The notes under the pieces are model-generated. The model was not told the origin of the DNA. It worked only from the letters and a program-made list of their open reading frames with translations, and made no database searches. Source: Ruegeria sp. THAF33 (GTDB lineage Bacteria; Pseudomonadota; Alphaproteobacteria; Rhodobacterales; Rhodobacteraceae). From it: a DNA stretch of 64,000 bases. How positions within the stretch are numbered: position 1 is the first letter of the stretch; the number at the start of each line of letters is the position of its first letter. The translations under genes were made by a program, and so were the position numbers. Shown piece by piece: positions 1 to 8,767 of this stretch. The stretch covers positions 2,664,501-2,728,500 of the forward strand of contig NZ_CP045384.1 of the NCBI RefSeq assembly GCF_009363615.1, written 5' to 3'.

Positions 1-254
1 TTCAGGCAACCGCCGTCACCCTCTCCGTTCAGGTGTTCCACCGCCAGCTGTTGCGCCAGCAGCTCGTCATTGCCCTCTTCCGCATACGGACCGGTCTGGG
101 GAACATTGAAGCCCAGGGTCACGGACCCTCCGGTTGGTTCGTTGGTGTAAGCGGCCGCCGACGAAGCCGTGAAGATCGTAGGCAGGGCCAGACCGGTGCC
201 TGCAACGGCACCAGACTTCAACACGCCGCGGCGTGTGACAGATTTGTTGGTCAT
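1..254 (-). CDS. ABC transporter periplasmic ligand-binding protein (N-terminal part only)
   Basis: The gene runs off the left edge of the window, so only the first 84 codons are visible. The N-terminus has a twin-arginine signal (VTRRGVLKSG), a hydrophobic stretch and an Ala-rich cleavage region (ASSAAA), so the protein should leave the cytoplasm by the Tat route. After it comes VTLGFNVPQTGPYAEEGND, the typical first strand and ligand loop of Peripla_BP_6 proteins that bind branched-chain amino acids, amides or urea. The start is the ATG preceded by an AG-rich stretch (GGAGGAATTA) that serves as ribosome binding site. The ligand cannot be told from this fragment; the urease operon 15 kb away makes urea conceivable, but that is inference. 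Confidence 0.75.
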   Translation of the reverse strand, partial: MTNKSVTRRGVLKSGAVAGTGLALPTIFTASSAAAYTNEPTGGSVTLGFNVPQTGPYAEEGNDELLAQQLAVEHLNGEGDGGCL

Positions 255-397
255 TAATTCCTCCCATTTCCCTTTCTCTCGTCGTCTGGCTCCTCTTCCA
301 GCAGACGAAAGCGCACTTATGTGCATTTCAATAATGGAAAGGCGGTGGAAAATTTCACAACAAATTACTGGATTTGAAACAAAATTTTGTAAACGTA

Positions 398-411
398 TTG
401 ACGAAAATCAA
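398..411. promoter_or_regulatory. FNR/FnrL-like box
   Basis: The sequence TTGAC-GAAA-ATCAA matches the FNR/Anr/FnrL consensus TTGAT-N4-ATCAA with one change, a TTGAC half-site that is often tolerated. It lies 144 bp upstream of the leftward Tat-exported binding-protein gene, so oxygen-responsive control of that gene is possible. The call is by consensus only. Confidence 0.4.
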
Positions 412-441
412 GATTGGTTGAAAAGCTTTTTCGTTTGCTTG

Positions 442-474
442 CATTTAAACATATATTTTTCATATATTTAAATG
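442..474. repeat. Imperfect AT-rich palindrome
   Basis: Perfect 8-bp arms CATTTAAA (442-449) and TTTAAATG (467-474) enclose a further ATATA-rich section that can extend the pairing with a small bulge. It sits in the promoter zone of the leftward binding-protein gene. It could be a regulator site or simply promoter AT-richness; no family can be assigned. Confidence 0.4.
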
Positions 475-823
475 TAAATATCGGTGACACATTTGTCAGG
501 CATGACACCAATATTCGTTCTCTGCGGCACCAAAAGCCGATTTGCAATACAAAGCCAGCATTTTCAACACGCTGAATGGAAACAAGCTCTTCGCTCATCT
601 GACGGTCCAGTTTGATTGTTGGCGCATGATCGTCCACGAGTCCGCCGTTATGATCATATCCTGCACGCGTGGGCGACATCCCAGTGCGCCGAGCGGTCTT
701 TCGTGCTCCGGTGTTCCGTCCATTCCGCGATCAGTATCCGTTTGCCTAAGCCACCACCCTAATTTCGGATGCTGACGTCCGCTGTGACTTGTCAAGCCGG
801 TGCGGGGCGCGACAGACCATTGG

Positions 824-1810
824 TTAGGGAACCAATACCGCTGCCCCTTGCAATCGTCCGGCGCTCAGATCCGCGAGGGCTGTGTTGGCGTCCTTCAGTG
901 AATATCTTTGGGTTCGTGTCTGGATGCCTGCGGCTTGGGCCGTTGCAAAAAACTCCTCACCATCCTGACGCGTCAGGTTCGCGACAGACAGAATTTGGCG
1001 TTCCCCCCAAAGATCTCTGTAGGGAAAGGAAGGAATGTCGCTCATGTGAATTCCGCCGCAAACCACGCGGCCGCCCTTGCGGACAGCTTGCAGCGCTTTG
1101 GGCACAAGGGACCCGACGGGGGCGAATATGATTGCAGCATCCAGTTCCACCGGTGGTCGTTCGTCGGACCCACCAGACCAAACCGTGCCAAGGTCACGCG
1201 CAAACTCCTGCGCCTCGATATCGCCGGGCCGGGTCAGCGCATATACATTCCGGCCCTGCCAGACGGCCAGTTGTGCAAGGATATGCGCGGCGGCTCCGAA
1301 GCCATAAAAGCCGATATTCTTGGCATCCTGGGCCATTCGCAGACAGCGAAACCCGATAAGCCCGGCACATAACAACGGCGCCAGTGCAACCGGATCGGCA
1401 ATCTCTGGCAAGGCAAAGACATACCGTGCATCCGCAAGGCAGGCTTCGGCAAATCCACCGTTTCGCGTGTATCCCGTGAACACCGGCGCGTCACACAGGT
1501 TTTCCTGTGCGCGGCGGCAATACGGACATTTACCACAAGTGGACCCAAGCCAAGGCACGCCCACGCGCTGACCGGCATCCAGCCCTGTTACGGCATCCCC
1601 CTTTCGAACGATCCGCCCAACGATTTCGTGGCCCGGAACAAGTGGAAGTTCAGGATGTTCGAGGTCACCATCGACGATGTGAAGATCCGTGCGGCAGACA
1701 CCACAAGCCTCGATCTGGATCTCGATGTCATGAGGGCCCGGCGCCGGAAGTTCGATGTCTTCCAGTCTCAGCGCGCGGCCGGCCTCGTTCAAAACCATTG
1801 CGCGTGTCAT
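824..1810 (-). CDS. Zinc-dependent alcohol dehydrogenase family protein
   Basis: A 328-residue medium-chain dehydrogenase/reductase that probably oxidises or reduces an alcohol/aldehyde pair with NAD(P) in the cytoplasm. Visible catalytic-zinc ligands are Cys39 (GVCRTD), His61 in PGHE and Cys148 (PLLCAG). The four structural-zinc cysteines lie at 92, 95, 98 and 106 (CGKCPYC...C). The Rossmann glycine motif is YGFGAAAH near 169-176. The sequence resembles the AdhP-like group whose members lack strong substrate clues. An in-frame extension of 54 codons upstream exists but does not look like family sequence, so the ATG at 1810 (MTRAMVLNEAG) is chosen. It lies 273 bp downstream of the phaC end on the same strand, probably as its own unit. 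Confidence 0.9.
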   Translation of the reverse strand: MTRAMVLNEAGRALRLEDIELPAPGPHDIEIQIEACGVCRTDLHIVDGDLEHPELPLVPGHEIVGRIVRKGDAVTGLDAGQRVGVPWLGSTCGKCPYCRRAQENLCDAPVFTGYTRNGGFAEACLADARYVFALPEIADPVALAPLLCAGLIGFRCLRMAQDAKNIGFYGFGAAAHILAQLAVWQGRNVYALTRPGDIEAQEFARDLGTVWSGGSDERPPVELDAAIIFAPVGSLVPKALQAVRKGGRVVCGGIHMSDIPSFPYRDLWGERQILSVANLTRQDGEEFFATAQAAGIQTRTQRYSLKDANTALADLSAGRLQGAAVLVP

Positions 1811-2083
1811 GGCCCAACTCTCCAGATACATCCGCCCGAAATCATCTGTGTATTGCCTCTTTTCGTTGCAAATTGCGGGCTTGGCCTTTGACAGAGCCGC
1901 AAAAGTGGCACAGGGTTTCGACGACCTGCACGATAACACACCTGCGCCGCAGCAAGGCTTGATCCATCGCAAAGTCCCAGATCCAACTCGGCGACCAAAA
2001 TCTCAACTGCACCTGAAGGGCTTGCGCTGGATATCCAAAGCAGATCGACCGGGCACTGACGGGTCTGACCCTCGCCACCGGTT

Positions 2084-3877
2084 TCAGGTCTGATGAATGT
2101 AGCTGCCCGGCGCTTTGGGCAGGTTTTCAGCCCCCCTTCGTTTTCCGCCCATCGGCGGCGGCGCAGTTTCGCCCGATGAACGGTCTTTGATCCAATCCAC
2201 CATCGCTGGCCACCAGGAACCTTGCTTTTCTTCGGCCGACTCGAACCACTCATCCGGCGAGGTATACAGCGCGTCGGCCGGCCTGTGGCCCAACCGATAG
2301 TGGCGGTGCTTGTGCCCCGGCTCGCTCAGGATGCCGCCATTGTGACCACCGTTGGTCAGCACGAATGTAAGATCTCCGTCGGTAAACAGCCGAATTTTGT
2401 ACACTGATCGCCACGGGGCAATGTGGTCGGATTCCGTTCCGACCACAAACATGGGTACGCGTATATCCTTGAGCGCAACAACCCGACCTTCGACTGAAAA
2501 GCGCCCAGCGCTCAGCCGGTTTTCCAGGAACAGACCGCGCAAATACTCGGAGTGCATTCGCGCCGGCATCCGGGTCGTGTCATTGTTCCAGACGGTCAGA
2601 TCCGTAGGCAGGTCGTCTTCACCCAGAAAATAGCGGCGCACAGCCCGGGCATAGATCAGATCTTCGGCGCGGATTGTCGTGAAAGTTCGCGTCATCTGAG
2701 GGCGGTCAAGATAGCCCTGCAACCACATCAGATCTTCGACAAAAGCGACCTGGCTGTCATCGATAAACAGCAAAAGCTCACCGGCTTCGGCAAAATCAAC
2801 CTGCGCCGCCATCAGCGTAACGCTTGCAAGCCGGTCATCGCCATCGCGTTGCATCACCGCAGCTGCAATCGCCAGAAGTGTGCCCCCCAGGCAATACCCA
2901 TTGGCGTGGATCTTTTTACCCGGAACGATTTTCTCGATGGCCTTGATCGCGGCCATGACACCGTTCAGGCGATAATCCTCAAGGCTGAGATCAGCCTGAT
3001 CAGCGGTGGGATTGACCCAGGAGATCATGAACACGGTAAAGCCCTGCTCGACCAGATACCGCACCATGGAGTTTTCCGGAGAAAGGTCGAGCACATAGTA
3101 TTTCATGATCCAGGCAGGCACGAAAAGGATCGGCTCCGCCTGCACGCGCTTGGTGCGTGGAGTGTATTGAATCAGCTCGAACAGCGCGTTGCGATAAACG
3201 ACCCTGCCGGGGGTCGCGGCAATGTCTTTACCGATTTCATACCCCTGAGGGGCAGGTTCGTGCTGTTGCGTTATGGTATGGGCAACATCCTCAAGAAAGT
3301 GGGCGGCGCCCTCTATCAAATTGCGACCGCCGGTCTGGAACGTGCGATTGATGATTTCCGGGTTTGACCACGGAAAGTTCGAAGGAGAGACAAGATCAAG
3401 TGCTTGGCGAATCTGAAATTGCGCGCGTTCGGCGTCGCGGGGGGCGATGCCGGGCATTTCGTCCGTTGCGGCCTGCCACCAATCCTGTGCGCTCAGAAAA
3501 GCCTGCTGCCAAAGGGAAAATGGCGCCTTGTGCCAGCCGGGCGCATTGAAACGGTGATCCTGCTTGCGTGGCTGAAAAGGCGGAGTGGCCTTCGCACCGG
3601 GCGCCATCTCGCTGGCATAGACCCAGAGTTTGGCCGCATCGCGTGCCGCGCGCTCTGTCAGTTCAAGCTGGCGTCCGGGTGAACGACCCAGGTGCAGGGC
3701 CCAATCCATCCAGGTGGCCATTATCGAATGCGGGGAAACACCGGCGGTGGCACGGGCAAGGGCCGCGCGCGTTGCGCGATCAAGTTTCTCATAGGGGTGT
3801 GGCGGGCCATTCTTGCCGGTATCTGCCGCACAAACCCCGGCCTCGGCAGACAGCTTGTCAGGTGAGAGTTCGGTCAT
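2084..3877 (-). CDS. phaC: Class I poly(3-hydroxyalkanoate) polymerase
   Basis: PHA synthase polymerises (R)-3-hydroxyacyl-CoA into storage polyester on granule surfaces. At 597 residues it has class I length. It has the N-terminal PhaC_N region (about 100-270) followed by an alpha/beta-hydrolase fold. The modified lipase box is GYCLGG with nucleophile Cys329, and the other triad residues are Asp484 (GTESDHIAPW) and His512 (NGGHNGG). A ribosome binding site (GGAG, 8 bases before the ATG) supports the start. No phaA, phaB, phaZ or phasin gene lies next to it in the window, so it is probably monocistronic. It is intact and has all key residues. Confidence 0.96.
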   Translation of the reverse strand: MTELSPDKLSAEAGVCAADTGKNGPPHPYEKLDRATRAALARATAGVSPHSIMATWMDWALHLGRSPGRQLELTERAARDAAKLWVYASEMAPGAKATPPFQPRKQDHRFNAPGWHKAPFSLWQQAFLSAQDWWQAATDEMPGIAPRDAERAQFQIRQALDLVSPSNFPWSNPEIINRTFQTGGRNLIEGAAHFLEDVAHTITQQHEPAPQGYEIGKDIAATPGRVVYRNALFELIQYTPRTKRVQAEPILFVPAWIMKYYVLDLSPENSMVRYLVEQGFTVFMISWVNPTADQADLSLEDYRLNGVMAAIKAIEKIVPGKKIHANGYCLGGTLLAIAAAVMQRDGDDRLASVTLMAAQVDFAEAGELLLFIDDSQVAFVEDLMWLQGYLDRPQMTRTFTTIRAEDLIYARAVRRYFLGEDDLPTDLTVWNNDTTRMPARMHSEYLRGLFLENRLSAGRFSVEGRVVALKDIRVPMFVVGTESDHIAPWRSVYKIRLFTDGDLTFVLTNGGHNGGILSEPGHKHRHYRLGHRPADALYTSPDEWFESAEEKQGSWWPAMVDWIKDRSSGETAPPPMGGKRRGAENLPKAPGSYIHQT

Positions 3878-4062
3878 CTGGGTTCTCCGATCCGGGCAGA
3901 ATGCTTAAATGCTGCAAGCCTAAATCCATCTGTCCACCAAGCCCCGGACCGACCAGTCAACCGCCCATTTTGACTGGACGTACTTGATGCAGCGCCGGAC
4001 CTGGCGAGGCTTCCTGAAATGGACGCAAGCGCTTGGGAACCCGTGTTGCCGGGCGCCGTTCG

Positions 4063-4440
4063 CTATTTTGGCAACATAAAGAACTCTTCGAGTACAATCT
4101 TGCCATCCTCAACGGAATAAATGGCAATCTCGCTAAGGTTCATTCTTTGTCCGGTGTCTTTCTGCACGACCTCGGCATTGAAACGCACGCCAAAGCGATT
4201 GGGCGGATGAACAAAAGGACCATCTGCCGTAAGCGTTTGGATTTCATGCGTTTTCAGCCAGTCTTCCCGCTTTGCTTTGATGGCGTCGCGACCCTTTGTA
4301 ATCCGAAATTGCCGCACCGGAGGCACAACCGCCTCTATGGATTGAGCGTTTTCCGCGTACATCTCGTCAACACTTGCCAAGCCATTGCGATCACGCATCG
4401 CCTGAACAAATGTCCGCCCAATTTCGACCAGTCTTTCCAT
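4063..4440 (-). CDS. SnoaL/NTF2-like protein of unknown function
   Basis: This 125-residue protein has the cone-shaped NTF2/SnoaL style: an N-terminal helix (RTFVQAMRDRNGLASVDEMY), then alternating strands ending in IYSVEDGKIVLEEFFM, which is characteristic of SnoaL-like polyketide cyclase/ketosteroid isomerase relatives. The substrate is unknown and such folds are functionally very diverse. The start at 4440 is fixed by a strong AGGAGG six bases upstream; a longer in-frame reading of 53 more codons lacks family character. An FNR-like box lies 53 bp upstream of the start, at a position that would suit activation, so expression under low oxygen is plausible (inference). Confidence 0.75.
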   Translation of the reverse strand: MERLVEIGRTFVQAMRDRNGLASVDEMYAENAQSIEAVVPPVRQFRITKGRDAIKAKREDWLKTHEIQTLTADGPFVHPPNRFGVRFNAEVVQKDTGQRMNLSEIAIYSVEDGKIVLEEFFMLPK

Positions 4441-4492
4441 GCAAGACCTCCTGATACATTGGTGACTGTATCTCGTCGGGCCGCATCCAACT

Positions 4493-4506
4493 TTGACAAA
4501 GATCAA
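4493..4506. promoter_or_regulatory. FNR/FnrL-like box upstream of the SnoaL-like gene
   Basis: TTGAC-AAAG-ATCAA again fits TTGAT-N4-ATCAA with a TTGAC half-site. Its centre is about 59 bp before the leftward start at 4440. If the transcript begins near 4458, the box would sit at about -41.5, the usual activating position. The rest of the 347-base gap (4441-4787) holds nothing else recognisable. Confidence 0.45.
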
Positions 4507-4787
4507 AATGAGACGGTTCTGCAAAGATTGGCCACCGGGCTTGCTTCGGAACAGGTAGAACTGCACCTTGTAAATTTGGACGCAACAAGTAGCCGCCATT
4601 CGTTGGGCAAGATGTGATCCTACGGGTCTTGGCGCATCTCAACTCTGTACCGGACGACACCATACTGCTCGAAACTGGCAACAACCCTCCTGCCGATATG
4701 CACTTGACGCCAGCTCAGGGCAGGAAGGTGCCGGCCCCTGCCCCTGATACTTCCGGGTGCTGAAGAGCGTGAATTAGTATGGGAACC

Positions 4788-5765
4788 CTATTTCTGCATG
4801 CCCCTTGTTTCAGACGGCAGCTCTCGGAAAAACAGCCTGTAGTCGCGCGCGAACTGGCCCATATGCCAAAATCCGAGCCGGTTTGCAGCATCGGTTATCG
4901 TTCCGTTGAAAGACCCCGTTAGAAGGTCCTCGCGAACACGATTCAACCTGAGACGCATATAATACGACTTGGGGCTTTGTCCGAACTGTTCCTTGAACGC
5001 GCGATCCAGAGTTCGCCAAGACGCCCCGCTTTCTTTACAAATCTCTTCAATTGAAATCGGGTCTTCCAGATTGGCAACCATAAGATCGGTTGCGCGATCT
5101 AGGGCACGCCGCCTGGTGCCCGCCTGACTTCTGTCAAAATGCGCTTCGTCGTCGGTCAGGATAACCAAGGCTTCAAGCATCAGGGCCTGCTCAGCCGCCT
5201 CAGACCACTGCGCATCAACACTGTTAAGAAGCCCGGCTACGCGACCCTCCAGATTCGCCATGCTGGCCAAACCTGCTTTGGACCTCAGTCTGTGGGCATC
5301 CGGGTTGTCGCGCGCCAGGTGAAATCCGCAGGACTCTGCAAAATTCTCCAATCTTTGGGTTTGGAAGGAAATGACATTTCCCGTGAAACCGGCCGTCGAA
5401 ATACCGTCAAACCCATCACTGTCACCGAAGGACAGGAATGCGTTATCGGTTACGTCCTTTGCCTGCCATTTGTCGACCGCACCATTTGACGGAATCCCGA
5501 ACGTCATCCAGCCCTTGGGCGAAACACCACGTTGATGAACGCGTTGGTTCATCGCGATGCTGAGAGCGGAGACCGATCGCCCTGAGCGCACCCTTATGGA
5601 CGTCGACAACCGACCGGGATCGAGCTGTCGGAAGTCTATCTCCCACGGCGTGATTTCCCCGATTTTGTTGGGGTGTTCGAAATTCAGCACGGCTGTGGGC
5701 GTAACCCCGTCTGATACGGAAGGGACACCCTTTTGCGAATTTGGCGAATTCTTGATGTGGTCCAT
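4788..5765 (-). CDS. AraC family transcriptional regulator
   Basis: A 325-residue DNA-binding regulator. The C-terminal third carries the two AraC helix-turn-helix units: the first in ISIEEICKESGASWRTLDRA, then the FGQSPKSYYMRLRLNRVR linker and a second unit around ITDAANRLGFWHMGQFARDY. The N-terminal 200 residues form a ligand or dimerisation domain with no recognisable family. The in-frame reading extends 70 codons further upstream, across the divergent gene, so the ATG at 5765 (MDHIKNSPNS) is preferred. It is divergent, with a 56-bp gap, from the RHH-like gene/arylsulfatase pair, which it probably regulates. Confidence 0.88.
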   Translation of the reverse strand: MDHIKNSPNSQKGVPSVSDGVTPTAVLNFEHPNKIGEITPWEIDFRQLDPGRLSTSIRVRSGRSVSALSIAMNQRVHQRGVSPKGWMTFGIPSNGAVDKWQAKDVTDNAFLSFGDSDGFDGISTAGFTGNVISFQTQRLENFAESCGFHLARDNPDAHRLRSKAGLASMANLEGRVAGLLNSVDAQWSEAAEQALMLEALVILTDDEAHFDRSQAGTRRRALDRATDLMVANLEDPISIEEICKESGASWRTLDRAFKEQFGQSPKSYYMRLRLNRVREDLLTGSFNGTITDAANRLGFWHMGQFARDYRLFFRELPSETRGMQK

Positions 5766-5821
5766 TCCCAGAGCCTGACACTTTACCGGTAATGTAGCGA
5801 ATTCGAACCGCGGGGAGTCAA

Positions 5822-6043
5822 GTGTCAGCAAAAACTCCAAACCTCGCCACCATGGGCCGACCACGGCTTCCTGAGGCCGATGCCCGATCAGAGCGCGTGG
5901 TGACGTTTCTAACGCCACCAGAACACCAGCGGTTATCTGAGCTGGCGCATCATTCAAACCAATCTCTTTCAGCAAAATGTCGCGACCTGATTGTTCAGGC
6001 GATGAACTTCAGGAGCACCAAAGGGGGAACGAAGAATGACTAA
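5822..6043 (+). CDS. Small ribbon-helix-helix-like protein
   Basis: A 73-residue protein starting with GTG (an ATG 30 bases later is an alternative). The segment RVVTFLTPPEHQRLSELA has the beta-strand plus helix pattern of MetJ/Arc/CopG-type DNA-binding proteins: a strand with alternating residues, then a helix beginning with a Pro-Glu pair, then a second helix SLSAKCRDLIVQAM. It overlaps the arylsulfatase start by 8 bases (ATGACTAA), a strong sign of translational coupling. It may be a small repressor of the sulfatase unit; the function is inferred from fold and position only. Confidence 0.65.
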   Translation: MSAKTPNLATMGRPRLPEADARSERVVTFLTPPEHQRLSELAHHSNQSLSAKCRDLIVQAMNFRSTKGGTKND

Positions 6044-7694
6044 TGTTGTCCAAAGGACTGGCATCGCAGCCTGTTTGCTAGCAGCGTTGAGCACCACACA
6101 ATCGGCCGCACAACAAGACGCGATTGTGCATGACGGTGAATTTGCGTTCCTGCGCGCCCAATTTGGCGAGCAATGGGATGCGCAGGACGTCGAGATTGAT
6201 GCGAGGCTGGCTGAACTTCGGGAAGCCAACGGCGGCAAACCCCCGAATTTCCTGTACATCCTCATCGATGACATCAGCTTCGGCCAGATGGGCGAACGCA
6301 AACTCAACTATGTGATGGGCATTGAAACCCCGAATATCAATGACTTTGCCAGCGAAGGCATGTCGTTGATGCGGATGTACACCGAGCCCTCATGTACACC
6401 CACTCGTACGGCCATGCTGACCGGGCGCCACCCGATCCGGGCCGGCGTGGAAGAGGTGAAAGTGGCTTTGGTGGGGGAAGGGCTTCCTGCCAGCGAAGTG
6501 ACTCTGCCGGAAATCCTGAAACAGGCGGGCTACAACACATCGCATGTCGGCAAATGGCATCAGGGCGATATCGAAGAGGCCTATCCGCACAATCAGGGCT
6601 TTGACTGGGCGGCCTTCCCGCTGCATCAGCAGGTTCAGCTGAGCCTGATGACCCGCGAGGCGATGCAGGCGAACAACATGTTGGGATACCACGCGTCGGG
6701 ACAGAACAATGCCCTTCTGCTGGATGAGCGTTTCAAGCCCTATGGTTTGGTGACAGGTGTCGAAGCCGAGGCCGGAGGGCAAGCCCGCGAGGTTGACATG
6801 GCCGCAGGTGAAGAATGGACCCAAGCCAAATACGAAGAGATGAACGAGCGCTACCAGATGCAGGCAATTGAACAGCTCGAGCGTGTCGCAGCCTTGGATG
6901 AGCCGTTTTTTCTGCAATACTGGCCGCTTTATCCGCTGAACTTTGTCTATCCCGATCAGGCGCTGTCACGTAACGGCGGCTTCCACGCGGACAAGTTGCA
7001 GCTTCTGGACGGTTGGATCGGCGAAGTTCTCGACGCGCTGGAGAAGACCGGCGAGGCGGACAACACCATCGTCATGATCATGGCCGACAACGGGTTGATG
7101 TACCATTACGAAGGAACATCCGGGCTGAACCAACTGATCTATCGCGGCGGCAAGACCCAACATCTCGAAGGGGGTGTGCGCACTGATGCATTCATTCGCT
7201 GGCCCGGTGTGATCGAGGCTGACAGCGCCGCCGGTGACATTTTTCATGTGTCGGATATCTACACGACGATGGCGCGTATCGCTGGCGCCACCGACTATAT
7301 CCCGCGTGATCGGGTGATCGATGGGATCGATCAGACGGCCCTGCTGCTGGAAGGCGAAGGCAATGGGCGACGCGACTACGTTTATGTGTACGAGGGCCCG
7401 GTTCTTCGCTCGGTCGTGAAACAGGAGTTCAAGATGCACCTGCCTGCGCCGGGCGCGCCCGGAGCCGCCGCGCCAACGTACAACATCTATCGCGACCCGC
7501 GCGAACTGCATCCGCTGGTCGGGTACTCCCTCTGGGCCGGCGCATCGTTCCAGGACATGATCAAGCGACATCAGAAGATGATCACCAAGTATCCGAACTC
7601 GGAAATCGGTAAAGACGTCCCCTATGGCGGCATCGAGAACCTGCGCCCCGAAAGCGAAAAGGCGCGGCAGGTTTTCATGAGCTGGCAAGAGTGA
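6036..7694 (+). CDS. Arylsulfatase (type I, Cys-type), exported
   Basis: Sulfatases hydrolyse sulfate esters with a formylglycine residue made from a Cys or Ser. This 552-residue protein has an N-terminal signal peptide (hydrophobic ACLLAALSTTQSAAQQ) and the sulfatase signature C120-T-P-T-R124 followed by TAMLTGRHP, with Cys120 the residue to be converted. The metal-binding Asp pair is in FLYILIDDISFG (78-79), and a further conserved segment is MIMADNGLMYHYEG. No formylglycine-generating enzyme gene is in the window. The AraC regulator lies upstream on the opposite strand. Substrate unknown; algal or host sulfated compounds are possible for a marine organism (inference). Confidence 0.93.
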   Translation: MTNVVQRTGIAACLLAALSTTQSAAQQDAIVHDGEFAFLRAQFGEQWDAQDVEIDARLAELREANGGKPPNFLYILIDDISFGQMGERKLNYVMGIETPNINDFASEGMSLMRMYTEPSCTPTRTAMLTGRHPIRAGVEEVKVALVGEGLPASEVTLPEILKQAGYNTSHVGKWHQGDIEEAYPHNQGFDWAAFPLHQQVQLSLMTREAMQANNMLGYHASGQNNALLLDERFKPYGLVTGVEAEAGGQAREVDMAAGEEWTQAKYEEMNERYQMQAIEQLERVAALDEPFFLQYWPLYPLNFVYPDQALSRNGGFHADKLQLLDGWIGEVLDALEKTGEADNTIVMIMADNGLMYHYEGTSGLNQLIYRGGKTQHLEGGVRTDAFIRWPGVIEADSAAGDIFHVSDIYTTMARIAGATDYIPRDRVIDGIDQTALLLEGEGNGRRDYVYVYEGPVLRSVVKQEFKMHLPAPGAPGAAAPTYNIYRDPRELHPLVGYSLWAGASFQDMIKRHQKMITKYPNSEIGKDVPYGGIENLRPESEKARQVFMSWQE

Positions 7695-7703
7695 AGCCTT
7701 GAT

Positions 7704-7728
7704 GGCGCGCGGAACCTGCCCGCGCGCC
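7704..7728 (+). terminator. GC-rich hairpin after the arylsulfatase
   Basis: Perfect 9-bp arms GGCGCGCGG (7704-7712) and CCGCGCGCC (7720-7728) enclose a 7-base loop, 10 bases after the sulfatase stop codon. There is no T-run behind it, so it may act as an RNA-stabilising or Rho-associated hairpin rather than a classical intrinsic terminator. Confidence 0.6.
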
Positions 7729-8009
7729 AACGACAACCTATGCAGTCAAGACAACACTGGGCCGCTCCCCAATGCTTGGACAAGATTCCGCGTGGCACAA
7801 GCCAATGGAATGCCGAGGAAGGTAATGTTCTAAGGCAGTCTTTGAACGCATCGGCGCCAGTGTTTGCCCTGATATTGTTCAATCTGGTAGCAACTGGCTT
7901 TTTAGGCTTTGAGCGGATGTGGTTTTTTGCGGATCGTTTGACCGATGTGCCAACCGCATTCCAACCCAGCTGGACAAATCACCGTGCCCAAAAAACCTCT
8001 TCTTTGATT

Positions 8010-8448
8010 ACTGACTACCTTAGCCGCCGCGGCTTTTTGAAAGCCTCCATGAGCGTGGCCGCATCGCCTGCTATGCTGGGCGCTGCCTGGAACAACGTCA
8101 CAACCAAGGTTGAGGCCCGACAGTCCGAACCAAAGACCTTTGATCAGGTACCCCTCACAGTTCCGCTGCCGTCGAGGAGACGGGATCGAAATCAAGGTCA
8201 GCGCTTTCAACAAAGATATTGATCCGAACGCGGCCCGTATCACATCGCCCAGCATAGGCGCCACGGTGGCCGAGCAATACATCGTATCGCGCTAGGACAC
8301 GGTTTCGCAAACTGGTTGGGCGCAGCTGATCGAAGGCCAGGGCGAGGTCTTCTGCGCGGGCACCATCTATTGGTTCCTGGGTCTCAAGTGGAAGGACCGC
8401 ACCACTCAGCAAATCCCGCATAACGTTCTCAGCCGTTTTACAGCCTGA
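8010..8448 (+). pseudogene. Decayed gene with Tat-signal-like start
   Basis: One frame holds LSRRGFLKASMSVAASPAML, an evident twin-arginine signal (8022 onward), continuing to about 8170. Sense then seems to pass to another frame (GIEIKVSAFNKDIDPNAARI...), which is cut by a TAG at 8293 and continues in the same frame to a TGA at 8446. No single open frame covers the stretch and I do not recognise the family. The most economical reading is the remnant of an exported protein gene with at least one frameshift and one stop. The upstream part (7729-8009) is open in the same frame but does not look like protein. Confidence 0.3.
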
Positions 8449-8767
8449 GCCTAAGCAATTGCAGATGGGCTGGCTTGGCTGATCCTTCCCTTCCGGAAAA
8501 ATCCCGCCGACGCTGTCTTGGCAAAGCTACAGCCTGTACGACATTCCATTCAAGACTCTGACCTGCGCAGATACACTGCCATTGTTTCGAAACCTGCTTT
8601 TCCCGCGATACAGGTCTCTGACAGTTTTGCCGCAGAGCAATCGCACAGGGTATTTGCCACAAAAAGCTGCCCTGCCGCATGCTGGAGGGTGGTTCAACAG
8701 CGGTCACGAGAAGACCAACACCTGATTGCAACACCTGTTCCACGCAACTTGCAGTTTGAAAATCTGA
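8449..8767. other. Intergenic, nothing recognised
   Basis: About 320 bases between the decayed Tat-type sequence and the end of the leftward ABC-fold gene. Short open frames exist on both strands but none has a plausible start, ribosome binding site or family-like sequence. Confidence 0.5.

Larger units (their letters stand above)
255..823. other. Intergenic region, AT-rich promoter zone
   Basis: No convincing gene is present in these 569 bases. The part between about 330 and 500 is clearly richer in A and T than the surrounding genes and probably holds the promoter of the leftward binding-protein gene. It contains an FNR-like box and a long imperfect palindrome, listed separately. Between 500 and 823 nothing is recognisable. 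Confidence 0.6.
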
